This document shows, one piece after another, positions 1 to 15,100 of a stretch of DNA of 64,000 bases. How positions within the stretch are numbered: the stretch's first letter is position 1; every line of letters begins with the position of its first letter. The notes below the pieces were generated by a model that was not told where the DNA came from, did no database searches, and worked only from the letters and a program-made list of their open reading frames with translations. The stretch comes from Monarcha castaneiventris obscurior (taxonomy: Eukaryota > Chordata > Aves > Passeriformes > Monarchidae), in assembly GCA_026261815.1 (NCBI GenBank), contig JAMPIT010000230.1, forward strand, positions 38,834,501 through 38,898,500, written 5' to 3'. A program made the position numbers and the translations under genes.

Positions 1-3000
1 TGTGAACACATATCTTCAATAAAGAAAGTAAACAGAGAGCTGTTTCATATCGCTGCGATTGCAAACTGTACCCGTGATTTAGGCAGTCAGTTGCTAAGTG
101 CTGTAAAACACACCCACTTCTGAAACTGCCCTATCTATTAACTGTCAGTTCAAAATCAAAGGCCAAAACGAGCTCCTGCTGGCAAAATTAATTAGTGCCC
201 GAATATTGCCGCAGCATTCTGCTCTCTCTGCAATTCCTGGAAGGACGGGTTGGAGAGGGAACATGGGGTGCTCAGCTGCAGGATAACCCCTCAGCAGAAG
301 CTGCCTCTGGAAAGTATCACCAGCAAAGCTGAGAGGAGCTGTATGTGCCTGATCAGAAATCCTGCACACTTACTGCTTGGCTGATCTATGTGTCTGTTAA
401 TTTTCATGGTGGTGCCGTAACTCAGACATCATTCCAGTTGAAGGAAGCTTATTTTGTATGATACGCAGTGTCCTGAAATAAAGCCTGTCACTGCTGTCTC
501 AAGCTTACATTGCTACCAGGAGTCAGTGAATCTCAGTGAACTTGACAATGTCTTTGGAAAACAAATTTCTTACTGCTCAGAAAAACATCATGTGCTTAGT
601 GTGAAAGGGATGGATAATACAATCCCTTGCTTTGCCTGCTCTGCTCTTTTCAACTCGCTAAGCCTTCAAAAATCTGCTTGCTGGAAAAAATAAGCTGAAA
701 TGTGGATGATCTGGTTCTGTTTACCAGAGGTGTACACTGCACATACGTGTCAGTGAACCTGCTTTCCAGATAGCATTTTAAAAAAATCACAATTAGCTAA
801 ACCTTTTGGATTTTTGCTCTTTCTTTCAGGGGACATAGACGAAAAAGACAGATTTAGCAGGAAAAAAAAATAGTCAAATAGTTTACCGGCTTAAAGCATC
901 ATGATTCTTCAGTAAACACATTTTCATTTAGTACTGCACATGTGGCAAGGGTAACAAATCCACTTAGACCAAGCAAGGGAAAGTATGCTTTCACCTACCA
1001 TCCTGAAAAAAAGATGAATGCTTGCCCTCTGGATTATGTGCAGCAGACATCATCACCTTAAAACAAACTTGTTTATATAAGCTGCAGAAAATTACAGTTC
1101 TTCTATTGCCACCACCAGGGGAAAAAATGACCCACAATAGAGGGAAATAGCAGATACCCTACCACGCACTAAGTTCTCAGTGAGCAGTTTGGTGTGCTTG
1201 CTGTTAGGTGCTTGAGATGCTGAGCATCTCCCTGTTTACTTGAGAAGGACCTAGTTGCTACCATAAGGGACACTTCTGTATAATAAAATGTTTCTCGTGG
1301 ACTGCCTCTCAGCTGGTCCTTCTGTCACTAACTTCCCCTGCAGAAAATGCAGAAATCAGTGCTAACAACAATTCTGATGTCATCATCATTTCAGTACATT
1401 GCAGACCTCCCTGCTTAGACGTGTAGCTTAGCAGCACCTTTCAGTCCAGCTTTGCAGGAGCAGATTAACAATATGACCTCTGAATCACATTTGGTTGGCT
1501 AACAGACTGAGGGCTAAGAGGGAGACAAAAATCAGAGCTCTCCAGAAGGTTAACATGCTGAATTTCCATATTGGTAGTATTGACAAGATAGAAATAGGAA
1601 GGAAAAGAAAATGTAGGGAGACTGTCCTTTCACAGCTAAAATGAGCCATAAAATAATTGCTAATGAAGAAATTCACTTCCCATGAATACAGAATTAGCAA
1701 CTGTAATTCTTATGAGAGAATCAATTAAGATCAGCATAATGGTAGCAATATATAAGTTTATATGACAAAAAATTATCTTCAACAGTTCATTAATATTAAA
1801 AAGTGTCATTTATATTACTTTAGAAAACGTTCTTGACATGTTTGTAGGTATACATTTTTATGTTTTCTGTGTAGTTATAAGTCCTTAGCACTATAGAATT
1901 TGAGTACCTCACAACTTCCAAAGGAAGTTCATTGTTTTTTACTTACTTTTCTTCAAGGATGGGAGACTATAAAAATCATGAAAAACAATCAAAATGCTCT
2001 ACATTTTGTCTACAGTTTTTCATATTCACTGTAAACACAGCTCTAGTCTTTCTAGTGTAATAATGTCAATCAAAAGCTTTGTTATTTCACAAGAAGAAAA
2101 TAAGAAATCCACAACCAACAACTGTTGAACCCAACTGAGAGAAATAAATGCAGCTCTAGATGCTATTTCCACCTATAAACTCTCCCACAAACACAGCAAG
2201 GAGCAAGCTGAACATGACTCAGAAATGATCATGCTATTTGTACAAGGAGGTACTTACCAGTTAAGACACAGCAGAAGCTTCATGCTCTGCATTCTATGCA
2301 GCAAGGGATGCTGCAACCTGCCATTCAAAACAATGCCTTGGAACTGCAGGCAGCTATGGGATTTGGGGAAAACAGAGAGGTTGTTCAAGCCAGTTTATTA
2401 GCAAAGGCAAAGAAAGGGTCTGTGCAATTACCATAATAGTCAGACTAACTACGGATTCACAGCTATATGAGGCCCAATGGCAGCCACAAGCTGAATGGAG
2501 AGAACTGAAGGCTGGTGAGACATTTCTTCTGCTGTTGGAAGAACGTCAGTGATGCCATCCAAGAGGCCTGAAGGAACAGGACTGAATATCAACCAGAACA
2601 GGTAGATTCCACCTCAGGAAGACTAAACTGGAAAGAAGTGGCAAAATTTCATAATGAGAAGGTGTGAACATGGGCAGCAGGGAAAGAGATCCTATAAAAC
2701 TTCTCTTATTTTCCTTATCATCTCCATCATCCCTACTTCCCTCACAGTTCTGCTTATTTGAAACACCCTCTCCTTCCAGTCAATGTCCTTTATCATTTTC
2801 CTAAAAAATACTTCAGTCTTTTAAAGTCCAGAGAATCCAACCTGAGCTAAGACATTAAATACATGCATCTTGAAGATGAAAGGACAAGTGAAAAGCCAGA
2901 GATGGAATAATTTAAATAATGGGGAAAATGCTGACCATGAAATCAAAAGGTGGGTGAGCTTATTCCACTCCTAAAATTCATGTGCTTTCCCAACATCCTC

Positions 3001-6000
3001 TTTAATTCAGATTGCCTCTTGTGTCTGCTCTGTCCATATAATAAACTAAAGGATCACTCTAAAAAATGTTGTCATCACTCCCATGAACCCTCTCAAATCT
3101 ACAGTATCTTCTGCATTCTTTGTAGGATGATGCTTAGAAAACAAATGTGCTACATCATGTCACTTGGAAGATCTGAAAGATAGGGTGAATAGGGATATTC
3201 TTCACATTAATACTTGGCCAGCTTAAGCTAAAAAATGTGCATGCAAAAATGAAAAAAAAAAATTTTGATACACTGACTTGTGAACTTTAAATCATTATAG
3301 AGAGGGATGTGGAACTGCAGATTTTCTCCACTGACTTGGATACATAGATACATAAATCATACTGCTCTTTCAGAATCACCCCATAAATAAAATCAGACTC
3401 AGACTCACATGTGCATCAACGTGACTTATTCAGAGTCAATAAGTAATTTAGTAATAGCACATTCTGAGGTGTGTGAACTCTACAATAAGCAGTACACAGA
3501 AAAAGGGTAATATCCTTTTAAGCAGTCTATGAGCCCTTCAACAACCTCCACTCTTGCTCTGTGTCCAGAAGGCTCATGAGAGCAGCTGCATACAAAAGGA
3601 ACTAGCCTTCACCTGCTCTGTATGATTAATAAATGCATTTATCGATTATTACTATAATTATCCATGTAGGCAAAATCTGTTCTGTTTGCACAGGACAACT
3701 GTGCATGTCCTTATCAGGATTAGATATGAAGGGACAGTTGTATCATGGTAATATAGCAGAATATAGCTAGTATGATTATTAATACATGCTAAACTTATTC
3801 AGTGCACAGAATATAATATAGTCAGTATATTATAAACTTACATTATTTATATAATTGTATGATAAGCACATATTATATTGCAAGCATGCATATAAAGAGA
3901 ATATCACCCAGTTCTAGACATCAGTGTTTGATTTGAGCTGCTCCTGTTTGCTTGGAAATGGTGCTGCTGAGGCTGCTCTAAACTACAGTCTCAAGTTTTT
4001 GTCTCTTGCCCTTTGGACTCCTCTCAGAGCCTTGAATCTCAAGCAGACCACAGGATTCCATAATCCAAGGAGAGTTACCATTTACAGCTAAAAGGCACCT
4101 CAAGATAAACTGGGCTTTCTGCTTAATTATAGTGCAGTATGGAATAATTCTGCACACCGTGAAGGTACAGGCAAGTGTAGTGGAATATGGCATCATCTTT
4201 TAACTACAAAAAGAAATGTTACAATGGAGGATGGTCAAGTCTCTAGGTCATTGTTAGATGGATGAAAACAAAGTAAGGCACAGGAGGAACACATCCTGCA
4301 GGGCACAGCGTAGCTCTTCTATAGCTTGCACTAGAAATGCATTTTATATAACATGAGTAAATGTGAGATTTGTGGTCAGGCTGCATTTAGGTGAGTAGAT
4401 AGGGAAGCAAAGCCAAGTTGGGTTTTTTACGGTGTCTGTGGCATCTTGGAATCCCATTCTGTGAACTGTGCACGTGAACTTGAAACTTCCAAAGCAGCAT
4501 TAGTGCATTTCTCGTCTCAAAGCAAGGGATGACCTGTAATGGATAACATTCAGGAGATATTTATACACCCACTTGCAACATGCACAGATTAAACTGATAT
4601 AAATATAATACAGTTTTTCAGATTCTAATACATACATATCTCAAAATTGAGTGCTGTAGAAAAGAGACATATGGGTAAGAGCATAATTTCTTTCAAATGA
4701 CATAAATTCTTATATTGGAATGAAAACACAGCATGCTGTCTGTGCTAGACACTAAATTATATTTTTTTATATACACAAATATTTCATAACGTTGTTAATT
4801 TAAAAGGTTTCTACCTTTTCACATTTCCCAGTTACTAAAGTAAATCAACTACTTATGAAAGGTTATACATTGCCAATACTGTTCATATGGGACCAAGGAC
4901 TGTGTTCTTTATTATATTAAGCATCAACATTTTTTATGTGGACCTGGCCATCCTGAAAATAGCAATGACTGGGGCTAGATCTGAGTTAGAGAACCTCTTC
5001 ACAAGCTGGGATGTCTCTGTGGTGCATCCTGGAAGTAAGTCTGAGTCTGAAGTAGAAGTGGAGGTCACACATGCTTTGTCCTCTCTTTTCCTAGGGAGGT
5101 GGTTGGTGCAGTATAGATTCTAGCCCTGAGCTGGTACAGATGTTTGACCAGCAGAGTAAAACCTGCTGCCCCAACAGCTACTGCACACCCCTTCCAAGGA
5201 AGAACTGGCTAGCCTCATGGAAGTGTCTCACAACCTCCACAAATTCAACACCGCACAAATCCAATAAAACTATATTGCAGGTTTTGGACTGGCAGCACCA
5301 AAATACACAAGTAATTTTAAGTACATTAACTAGTGAGATCTATTCACAGTTCCCTTCTGGGTGAAATATCAGAAAGATACTTATAGTGTATCAAAATCTT
5401 CTCATGAACATGCCAAAACTTTGGCATAGAGACACTAACATAAGAGAGTTATTCAAACTCCAGCTATATTCAACCTTCATCTGCTTTGTTTACAGTTTTC
5501 ACAAAACTCATAGTCTCGTTAGCACTTCTGTTTTATTAATAATTTGACTGACACCATATCAGTCACTACCAGCTGTCAAAAAGTTACAGGCTCTATTCCT
5601 ACTAACTGGCAGGAGCCACCCTTTAACTGGCTTTAATATGAATGTCTCAGGTTATTCTATGCAACACCAAATACACAAAGCACGTCTTCATTAGACCCCA
5701 AACTGTTCACCAAAGATGCATTTGGAATCACAGAACAATCTGTGGCTGCTTCAGAAACAGAAGATACATTACCATGGTAGGAATCACAATACAGACAATG
5801 CTGAAAGAAAGATAAAAAGAAGCTGGTAGGGTTAAATTAAAAGTTCAGTCCAAACGTTGCTCAGCAGTGTGAATGCAATTGTCTGTCAGACAAAGAGCAT
5901 AACTTCCAACGCTGTCAGTCATTTACCATAGAAAACTACAAAGTTGCGTTCTGAACTGGTCAGAGCCCAGGAGACTTCACATGAAATGAAAAGCGGAATG

Positions 6001-7230
6001 AAGAAATGCCAAGGAGGCAGCGAACTGTTTAAAGATCTTTCTGTTTTAAAAAAAAAAGAAAAAATAAAAAAAGGCATCTTGAGAGAGATCTTTTAAGCTA
6101 ATTTTTTTTTTTTAAGTCAGAAAACAAATATAATTTTAAATAATTTCTTGTGTGCAAACATTCCAAGTGGCCTTGAGCACATAGTAATCTCATAAGTACT
6201 GTCAAACAGTTCTCACCAGTCAAAGCACTTTCCCAAGTTTTATTGCAATTCCTTAAATTTTATAGAGGTAGTTAAAGGGGATGTGAAGCAAAGGCAGCAT
6301 TCTCTTAGCCTTTTATGACAGGTCTCACAAATTGCTTTATTCTAAGGAAATAGCTATACCTATTTCCTACTGTATACAATAATGGTGCTTAGGAAATAGT
6401 TACTTCTGTAATATCAATTGTAAACCAGGATTCTTTTTATTTTATATGGAATTGGTCTCCAAAGGTACTGCCAGCATTAAATCCTTGACATTTCTTGGCC
6501 ACGTAGAAGATTAGTAATGGGTAGGAGTATCATGCTGCTTTATTTCTAGAATTACTACAAAAGAATTAGTAAGACTGGGAAATAAAAATTAAATTTTAAG
6601 GGAAAAAAAGCTATTTAACCCAGTAATATAATCAGAGATAAGCTTGAGGTTCAGAGGAATGATTTAAGATTTAGTCTTTCTTTATATTTAGCTAGTCATT
6701 AGAAAGAAAAATGTTTCTGGAATATCTTTACAGAACATAAAATCAAAGCACAGGTGAACAGCAAATCCAAACAAAAGGAGGAAGTGTTTGCTATTCAGAT
6801 CTGCATCTCTGTGAGGAAAAGGCACTCACTATTCCAGGATGTGTGTGTCAGATGAATGTTAATCTGCCTTGTTAAGATACCTGGCCAGGTTTTCTTACAT
6901 GTGACCCAAATAATACGACTCTAATTTGCAGACACAGCACCGTGCACAGCCATTCAGTCAAGGATTTCTAGAAGGTCAAAGAAAAAGATGCCAACTTCTG
7001 CTGAACCTCAGCAAGAAGGGGATGCCTAACTCTTCCAGGTACCTTGGCAGATCCAGTATGGGACAGAAGCAACCCTTAATGCTGATGTTTCAGTTGTACG
7101 TGGCAACAAAATATTTGAAAGGGCAAGTTTGAAAAAAATGTTAGCCTTTTAAATTTTTGCCTTTATTTCTTCAACAGTCATTCACCACCTATCTAACTTG
7201 CTATAAAAACTGCATCTGTCCTCATGAATG

Positions 7231-7248
7231 TTTTTTTTTTTTTTTTTT
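7231..7248 (+). repeat. Poly(T) tract, 18 bp
   Basis: Uninterrupted T18 followed by agaaaatgg. No target-site duplication or gene-like body is visible beside it, so it is not clearly a retroposed tail. Confidence 0.9.
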
Positions 7249-10200
7249 AGAAAATGGAGGTTTTTATCTAGATAGAGCTTTTCATCTCAGAAACAGAGTA
7301 AATTTCTCATTTCTAACAGTGATATTGATTCCAGGACACAGGAATAGAATAAACAGCTGTACCATGCTGGATCTCTGCCACCTCATCAACTCTGCCACTG
7401 GTCAGTACCACTCTGCCTAGAGCAGAGTATAAGAAAAACATTTACCCACAATACTGCCCCAGCTTCCTGCAGTTTATTGAGGTAGATGTAAGAACTTTCT
7501 TTAGGCAGCCTTGCTTGGATTTTCTTTCATGAATCTGTCAACTGCTCTATAAAACCTTAACATCTTTCAGCATCTTGTTTTGGTAACTGTCTTGGCTGAA
7601 TTATCCATTATATTCAGAAGTGCTTCTTTTTCTGCAAAATTATCACCTAATTTCATTTGAGGTCTCTATGTTTTGCACTGGAAAGGATAATGAACTCTAC
7701 TCACCTTCTTTATGTCAGGCTTTAGAGACTTCTAGCTTGTTGTCCCTTAGCCAACTTTTCTCCAGACTAAACAGTGTTAGCATATTTAACTTCATATTAT
7801 GGAAATTTTTCAATACCCATGATTATCTTTGTTATTCATCTCACTAACTTTTTAAGCTATTTTACATTTTATTTGAGATGGGGGAACCAGAATTGTTTGA
7901 AGCATTCAAGATCCAAGCCTAATGCGGATTTATACAGTGGTGTAATAACATTTCCTCAAAATTGTGAAGACAGCTTGCTTTCATCATATAAAAATATAGA
8001 GATAAAGCATCAGAACTTAGAATTCAGTATCTGTAAGTGGATTTAGACAATATTCTTAAATATCCGTGCTGTCCTTAGGGCAATCTTATTTTCATATCTA
8101 TCCAAGAGAACCTACAAATCACTCCAATCCAATAACTAACGCAGACTGACCTGCCTTACTTCCTGCTTTATTCATAAGGCAAGAATCACAGTCCTTCAGC
8201 TAACATCCATATGGTAGCTGCTACTAATTCTGCCAAATTATTAAGTGATGAGCTAAAACAATGATCAGCACATTAGAAGAACCCAGATAAAATCAGGCAG
8301 AAGACTGTAATAACTCAACTTGTTCTTCACCCAGCCAGTGCTGAGGTCAAACATGGGCCTGGCATGGAACAACTGCTTCTCCTGTCGAGAAAAGTCAACC
8401 AAGATGATCAAAGGCTGTAAGTCCACCAGCAAATTTCCCCTGCAAAGACCTGCACCCAACAGGTGGCAAAAAAATATATTTAAGTTTTCAATTTAGTTCT
8501 TTCAGATATTTGCATAACAGAAACAAATGGAATATGACTGTTAAAGCCTGGGCTCTGTAGCAGCTCCTGGCAAACAGCAGAGCAAGCAATGCTCCATGCT
8601 GAGGTGCTCTGGCTGGGATATTCCCCATGACAACCTGATGGAAGTTGTTATATCTGCTCTATCAAGCCTGGCAGCAGCAAACTACATCTTCCTCCTTGAA
8701 TGTTTTAAAAGTGTTATTAGGTTGAATGGAATATTTCATTTCATAAGCAAAAGATGTGTGAGGTAGCACACTGAATCATAATGCAGCTTCTCTTCCCTGC
8801 ATCCCTTCCTCACAGCCAACTGCTGAGTTGTGTGTTGACAGCTCTCTTCAGACCGAAACTTTAACATCATCCTTCAGTTATCAAGCCCTCAGCAAACCGC
8901 AGAAGGAATAATCAAAGGCCTTAAGGCTCTGTGCTGGAGGGAGAAGACAAGAGAGCTGCACTAAAGTACACACAGAGATGGTGTTCACACATTTATAATA
9001 CATCCAAACTGAGGCTGTCAACTAATCTGCAAGACGTAACACCAGACCGTGATGTTCCAGGTTGCAAGGTCAGCCAACAAATACCCTGGGAACTGCTCCT
9101 CAACACTGGAGGAAATCAAAGAGAAAATTAACCAGCATTTCTCAGCCTCTGTGAGCTGTTCAAAATTGTTTTATGGAGGGACATACATCATTCCTTCTTG
9201 TAAAGAATATCTATGGTACCAATTTCCTACCAACACTACACAAACTGAGACAAGAAGCAAATACCTGGAACTAGATATATATTACTTGGCTGAACAGACT
9301 AAATGCAATAAAACCAAACTGAATCCCAAAAGTATTTTAGTTATTGTGTATACCACCTTTAACCATTTCTCAGTCTTTCTTCCAATAATTTAATATAAGT
9401 TTAAAGATTTATGGGTCTTAAAAGAAAAAAGAAAAAAGTTAAAATTAAACCTAGCACTATGAGAATGTTTTCTAGAGAAAGAATTGTCAGGATATATTTC
9501 AGGATGTTCTCACTCTGATGTCTAACAAATAAGGATTTATTTTTGGATGAAGCCCTGCACTGGAACTGAGAATGCTTACATTTAATCAGCAGCACTGCCA
9601 TCAGCTTCTTGCATGACCTAAGGCCAGTCAGAAAATTAGTCTTCTATTTAATTCTCGTCAGTGAGGACAATAAAAGTTAATTTTTCCTATTTGTGTTTAT
9701 TTAGGAAGCCATTTGAGGCAGAGACCCTTTCCACCCTCATGTATGTAAAGCACCCATCGCAAAAGAACTCTGATCATTTGTGCTGCTATAATAGGAGTAA
9801 TTGTATGTATGATTTCCTCCAGGTATTTCCCTGTTCTTTGAAAGTGCACTCCTGGATCTACAGGATGGCCATGTAGTCACCAGCAGAGGCAGGGTAAAAC
9901 TGTACAAAGAAGGAAGCCCTGAGGTAATATGAGCAGGAAGTTATGTTCCTGGTGTATATGACTGAAGTAGATTTTGGCAAGATATTCCACCTCATTTAAG
10001 CACAGAATTAGCCTTGATTAACAGTCAACTTGTGCTATCAAATACCACCTATTTAATTAAGTTATCCTGTAAATTACCCGTAATAAGAACTGTTGTGGCT
10101 TAGATACAAGATGTGGCAGCTGTAGAGAAAGACTCTCTCACACTGGTGATTGCAGTATGAGGGATTGATGTGTGATGATACCACAGTGACATGGCGTTTT

Positions 10201-12126
10201 TTATATTATTGCTATGCATTAAAAGCAGAAAGCAAGTCCTAAAATTTACCCCCTGTTTAAATTATAGTTCTTGCCCTATAGTATTTCCTTTACCCAATGT
10301 TTAGTCAAGCAATGCTTTCAGGGGTTTTTTTTTGGATCCTAAACAAAATTTAAGAAAATGTTATTCTGAATGGTGACTATTACAAAATATACTCTTGACA
10401 GTAAACACAACAGAGTGGTGAAAAATGTTCAAGAAATTGACCTATTGCTGTCTTCTGTATGTCGAAAATGAAATAAATGTGACCAAGTGTCTTAGACTGG
10501 GACTTTACTGGGAAGTAAAGGAAAAAAGGATTCTTAAAATATATCAGCATGATTCTAAGTCAGCTGCCTCTAACTTTTTTTTTCCCCTCTGCGTAAGGCC
10601 AATCCCCTTCAAGTGTCTGAAAAGTCAGGTGGTCAAGTAGTTTAAAATCCTGTCATCTATATTTAGAGTGCTCAAAAAATTTCCTGTATAGACTTTCTCT
10701 TGTCATCAGCACAAATATGTGCTCTGGAATGTTTCTGCAATGTCAGTCAAAACTAAAAGAGAAAAAAGAAAGGTGAAGTAAAAAGAAAAAAAAGACTTAA
10801 AAATTCTTTTTCAAACAATATACAGCATGGTATGATTTAATATTATCAAATGTTTGCAAGAGTTTGATGAGCATTTTTACTTTGATTCATAAAGAAAAAG
10901 TATTTTGGTTAACACAAAGGACTGAAGTTAAAATACCCCTGACAGGATGTCAGAGATTTCATGTTTGCCAAGTGTAGGATATATTATTGACAACTGACCT
11001 TCTGTATTTATATTTTAATGATCTTTAGTCCTGCTGATTCATTTCAGAATCCGAGAAAATTACACTTGTAGAAAATCTTTTTTCTTGGGAATTATCACTA
11101 GTTGACACCAGAAGCTGTATCCCAAGAGTTTTGTTCCATCGCTTCAGTGGATTTTCAACCCCTGTTTGTGATTGACTCTTTTGTCAGAATTTATACAAGC
11201 TACAAATTGGATCTAAAAAGTGTGATATCACACCATATTTTCTGACACTTCCTTAAATAATCCTTCACTTGGATATTCTATGTGATGTGAGTTTATGATA
11301 CTATTTTAGATTGTAAGTTGTGAAATGAACTTTAGCATTCAAGCATTGCTTCTATATCCTATAAAGGGCAGTGTTTGGAATATGAACAAAATTATGGTCT
11401 GTCACTACAAAATGACACTGTGTTATCAAGTAATATCTGGCAAGATGAAGCAGTTGGATGGGGATCTAAACACTTTTGATATTCATCCAAAGTGAATAAA
11501 ATCGTATCTGTTCTGACTGGTTGAAAATTGTTTTGAGCAATTTATCAGACTATCAATGTCAAAGTTAGTGTTGTGAAGTACAGATTGAGAAGGAAATTTT
11601 GGTCTGAAAGACAAACTTTAATTCCAGCATTAAGAAAATATAATATTAACACATATTGTTGTAATTTAGACAGCTGCCAAATTAGTTGTGCCAAGAAATG
11701 AGGTTTGAGAGTCATTAACATGTGAAGATACTTTGTTAATTACATCAATGGTAGATGATGCACTAGGGATGCCTACCAATGAAAGCATCCTTAAAGCTGC
11801 AACATGTAAGTTAAGCTGTTTGTTTCATCTGAATGGCCCTCTCACTGAAAATAGCTGACACACAAAATCAAAATTTGCCATCAGAAAAGTTGTTTCAGCT
11901 GTTACTTACCCACGTCATCATAGACGTTTTTAAGGACATAGAACTCTGGTATTTTATACATTTGTGTTTATTCAAGGAAGTAGAGAAATAATCTATGGGC
12001 AAACCAGATTTTGGTACAAGTGGTGACCTGATATCCAACAGAACAAAAGAATTGCCTGACCCCAAGGGATTAGTGATATTAACAAAGGTAATAATACACC
12101 AATTTTTAAACCTTTCCCTAGATCAG

Positions 12127-12160
12127 GAATATATACATATATGTATATATGTATATAGCC
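12127..12160. repeat. AT-rich microsatellite
   Basis: Alternating purine-pyrimidine run atatatacatatatgtatat and onward. The 20-bp stretch tatatacatatatgtatata is its own reverse complement, so it can extrude as a cruciform. Confidence 0.8.
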
Positions 12161-15100
12161 ATATACAAACTGAAATAGGTTTAAATCAGAAGATATAGTG
12201 TTGCATGCTTCGCAGAAAAAATGAACTGTAGCTCATGTGATGATCACAATCATAGGTTATTTCACATCTTCTATGTAGCTATGCTTTCTACAAGCTCTTT
12301 TGGCAATTTACCAACTTTTTCCTTGGTTGAATTGATTGATTCCTTGGTTGTTGAATTCTCTGCTTTGCTCTCCAGTTGTGCGCACCACCCATTGCCAGCT
12401 CCTCAGACACAGTCCCATTCCACAACTAGTTAAAATTTTATAATTTTTGGCCTGTTTAAGGTTGCTTTGCCTGCCTGTATCATGGTTCTCACTACATCAT
12501 CCTTTACAATTTCTTTCCATTTCATGAACTTCTGTGCAGCTAGCAAAATTCTGTACTTTAGGATTATTTCATGTTTGTTGTTCTCTGTGAACCCACAATC
12601 CCCGGGCCATTTTTCCTAATGGTTCTCTATACTTCCTCCTACCCAGAATGTTAAATCCCTTCTAGCATGCCAAAGAACACCATTTGTTCTTCCTAATCCC
12701 ATTGCAAATATTCCTTCTACTGCCACCGTCTACCCACCTCATCTGCTGTTTTCTCTCCGCACCACTTACAATAACAGCCACATATAGAAGACAAGAAAAC
12801 TTAAATAATGCCTCAAAATTAGCAGGATGTATCCATTCACCCGCACAATTTAGTATTTTTGTATATTCCACCCCACAAAGTTGTTTTTTATCATCCCTTT
12901 CTGTTCTGCTACACAAAGAGGAAAAGTTCAACCAGAATTCCTCTGTCAACACGAGTAGCTCACTTTTCACATACTAATTCACACTGCAAACCCATTGAAG
13001 CAAGGACTGTTCTATTTAAATATCTTTTAAAGACCTTTGGGGTCTTAATTTCTCTTTGCCATGTCCTGATTCTCTACCCTAACATCACATAGCCCCTCTC
13101 CTTTACCTGTGAGAAGCCACAGCATTGTTTCTACCATTGTCTCCCTCTTCCTTCCCAGAAGCAATGAAAACATCATGTTTGTTTAGCCCATGAGAAAAGG
13201 TGAAAGAGGATGTCTGTCTAGAATCAGGGTCAGGAGAAAAAACTTTAAACTGAAAGACCAAATGGGTAGGCATCCCACTTAAAAGTGAGGGCTCCTTCCA
13301 AAGCACTGTAGGTCTCAGTTATAACCCTGTAAGAGTTTTTAATTAACAGGATGCTGGGGAAGAAATCTTCCATTTCAGAGAAAAAGAAGCATCTAAAGTT
13401 GCTTTCTTATTTGTGTTATCCACCCAGTAGGATGGAGGCCGAGCACGACAACATAAAAAAGCTGCAGTATTAGAATTATATAAAACAAACTATTATAATG
13501 TTCCATTAAGCTATTTATGACCCAAAGATTTAAAAATTATGTACAGAGTCACACACACTCCTGCACAAAGCTGGTCAGATTTGTGAGGTTAGATCGGTCT
13601 ACTGGAATCAGCTATATAATTCAAGGCTCTCTGTGATAAAATTCTGGCCAACGTGAACATGCAAATTTACACCAGAGTTGGAGACCGGGTTCAATTCTTA
13701 CCACTAATGAACAAGGAGATGAAGCAAAATAGATTAAAAATCATGTTGCACTGGATGAGGTGCACTCATTCTTGTGGTTTTCCCTTCACATTTGCACAGG
13801 AAACACATCACAAATTAACGGCTATAGATACAATGATAAAAACATACAAAGGAAAAACAGAACGTGGTCAGTACACAGAGAAATGTACTGCACTCAATAT
13901 CTCCTATTTTTGAGTTATACTTTTAAGTTTGACACTGTATAATGTCCACCAGGGCATTCTTTATAAAGGGAGTGAGACCCAGTTCTATGTTTGAATCAAT
14001 TTCTTAGAAATTATTTTGAAGCATAAATTAGAACATACTTTTTCTTCAGACTAGCCCACTATGTCTTTTAATTTTGATTAAAATTAAACAGTACTAACTA
14101 AAGTTTATTCAACCTGGAAGAAAACTGAATTCTATCAAGCCTGATGAGCATACGAGATCTATAACCTTTGCTTGTTCTAATCTCAGTTTCTGATCTATAA
14201 AATATTGTACTCATGAATTCCTATTGATTGCTAACAATGCTTTTTTTCAAAGGAGTTTATTTTCAGCAGGTCTTTAATGGTAGTGTTCATACACACTGCA
14301 AGGACATTGAGCACTCTGAAATCCCCAATTGCTTTTTTCTTTCTAGGCCAGTCCTGTAGTGATGTTCTCCAGAAAAGCTGAAGAGTGGTTTAAAAGAGAG
14401 AACATTTTTCTCTGTTGTTCAGGCTTTGATTTTTGTCTGCTCAGTAGAATCCCTAATACGCCTTGTTTCACGTATGTTTTGAGGAGCTGAACATCAGAGT
14501 TCAGATTTCCAAGCACAAAAGATTAACACGGACCATTTCTATTGAACTCTTTCAGTAGGCACCAGGCACAGAAGCACAGCAGGACATTCTGCTCTCAACA
14601 GTTTTCAGAGTCTGTTTAGACGTATGTCTGTAGATGTGTTTCAAAATATCTAGTGCTTTTAGATGTTTTACTAACCTCCCTTTTCATGGGGGACTATCCT
14701 TTTCTTCTTTCCCAAGAATTAAATAAAGCCCCAACATAATATTTTATAAGAATATATTTATGTATAAGAACTTACTGCAAGACGTAGCAGGGTCTTGCAT
14801 GAGAATTTAACTGAATTAATCTTCAGTCTTGTACCTCAGGTCTCTGATTGTCCTGTGTGCTGTGCATGGCTACACAAAGGGATGCCAAGGGACAACTGAT
14901 GAACCATCATCAGATCTAGAGGATCTGCTAATGCATGTATTCTTCTGTTGTGTTCATAGAGGGTGCAGGAGTGACTTCACTTCTCAAACTGGAGAAGATT
15001 TATAGAGTATCGCCCCAAAATAAAACAGGGAATTAATTTGTTTCCTCTCCTGCCCACTATTTGGCCTGATATTCAGCATTGGAATTAACCCAAAACTTTG

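Noticed and set aside
4887..5123. Plus-strand frame with a hydrophobic start and a gtaagt donor at 5036
   Set aside because: No usable acceptor upstream and no recognisable domain.
6932..7038. Plus-strand segment after aatttgcag with a frame ending SAEPQQEGDA and a stop
   Set aside because: Weak pyrimidine tract, no poly(A) signal nearby and no supporting neighbour exons.
9049..9393. 114-codon plus-strand frame
   Set aside because: No recognisable domain; composition follows the local AT-rich sequence and the length is within chance expectation.
13660..13710. tRNA-like B-box word (gggttcaattc)
   Set aside because: No matching A box or cloverleaf arms at the right distance.
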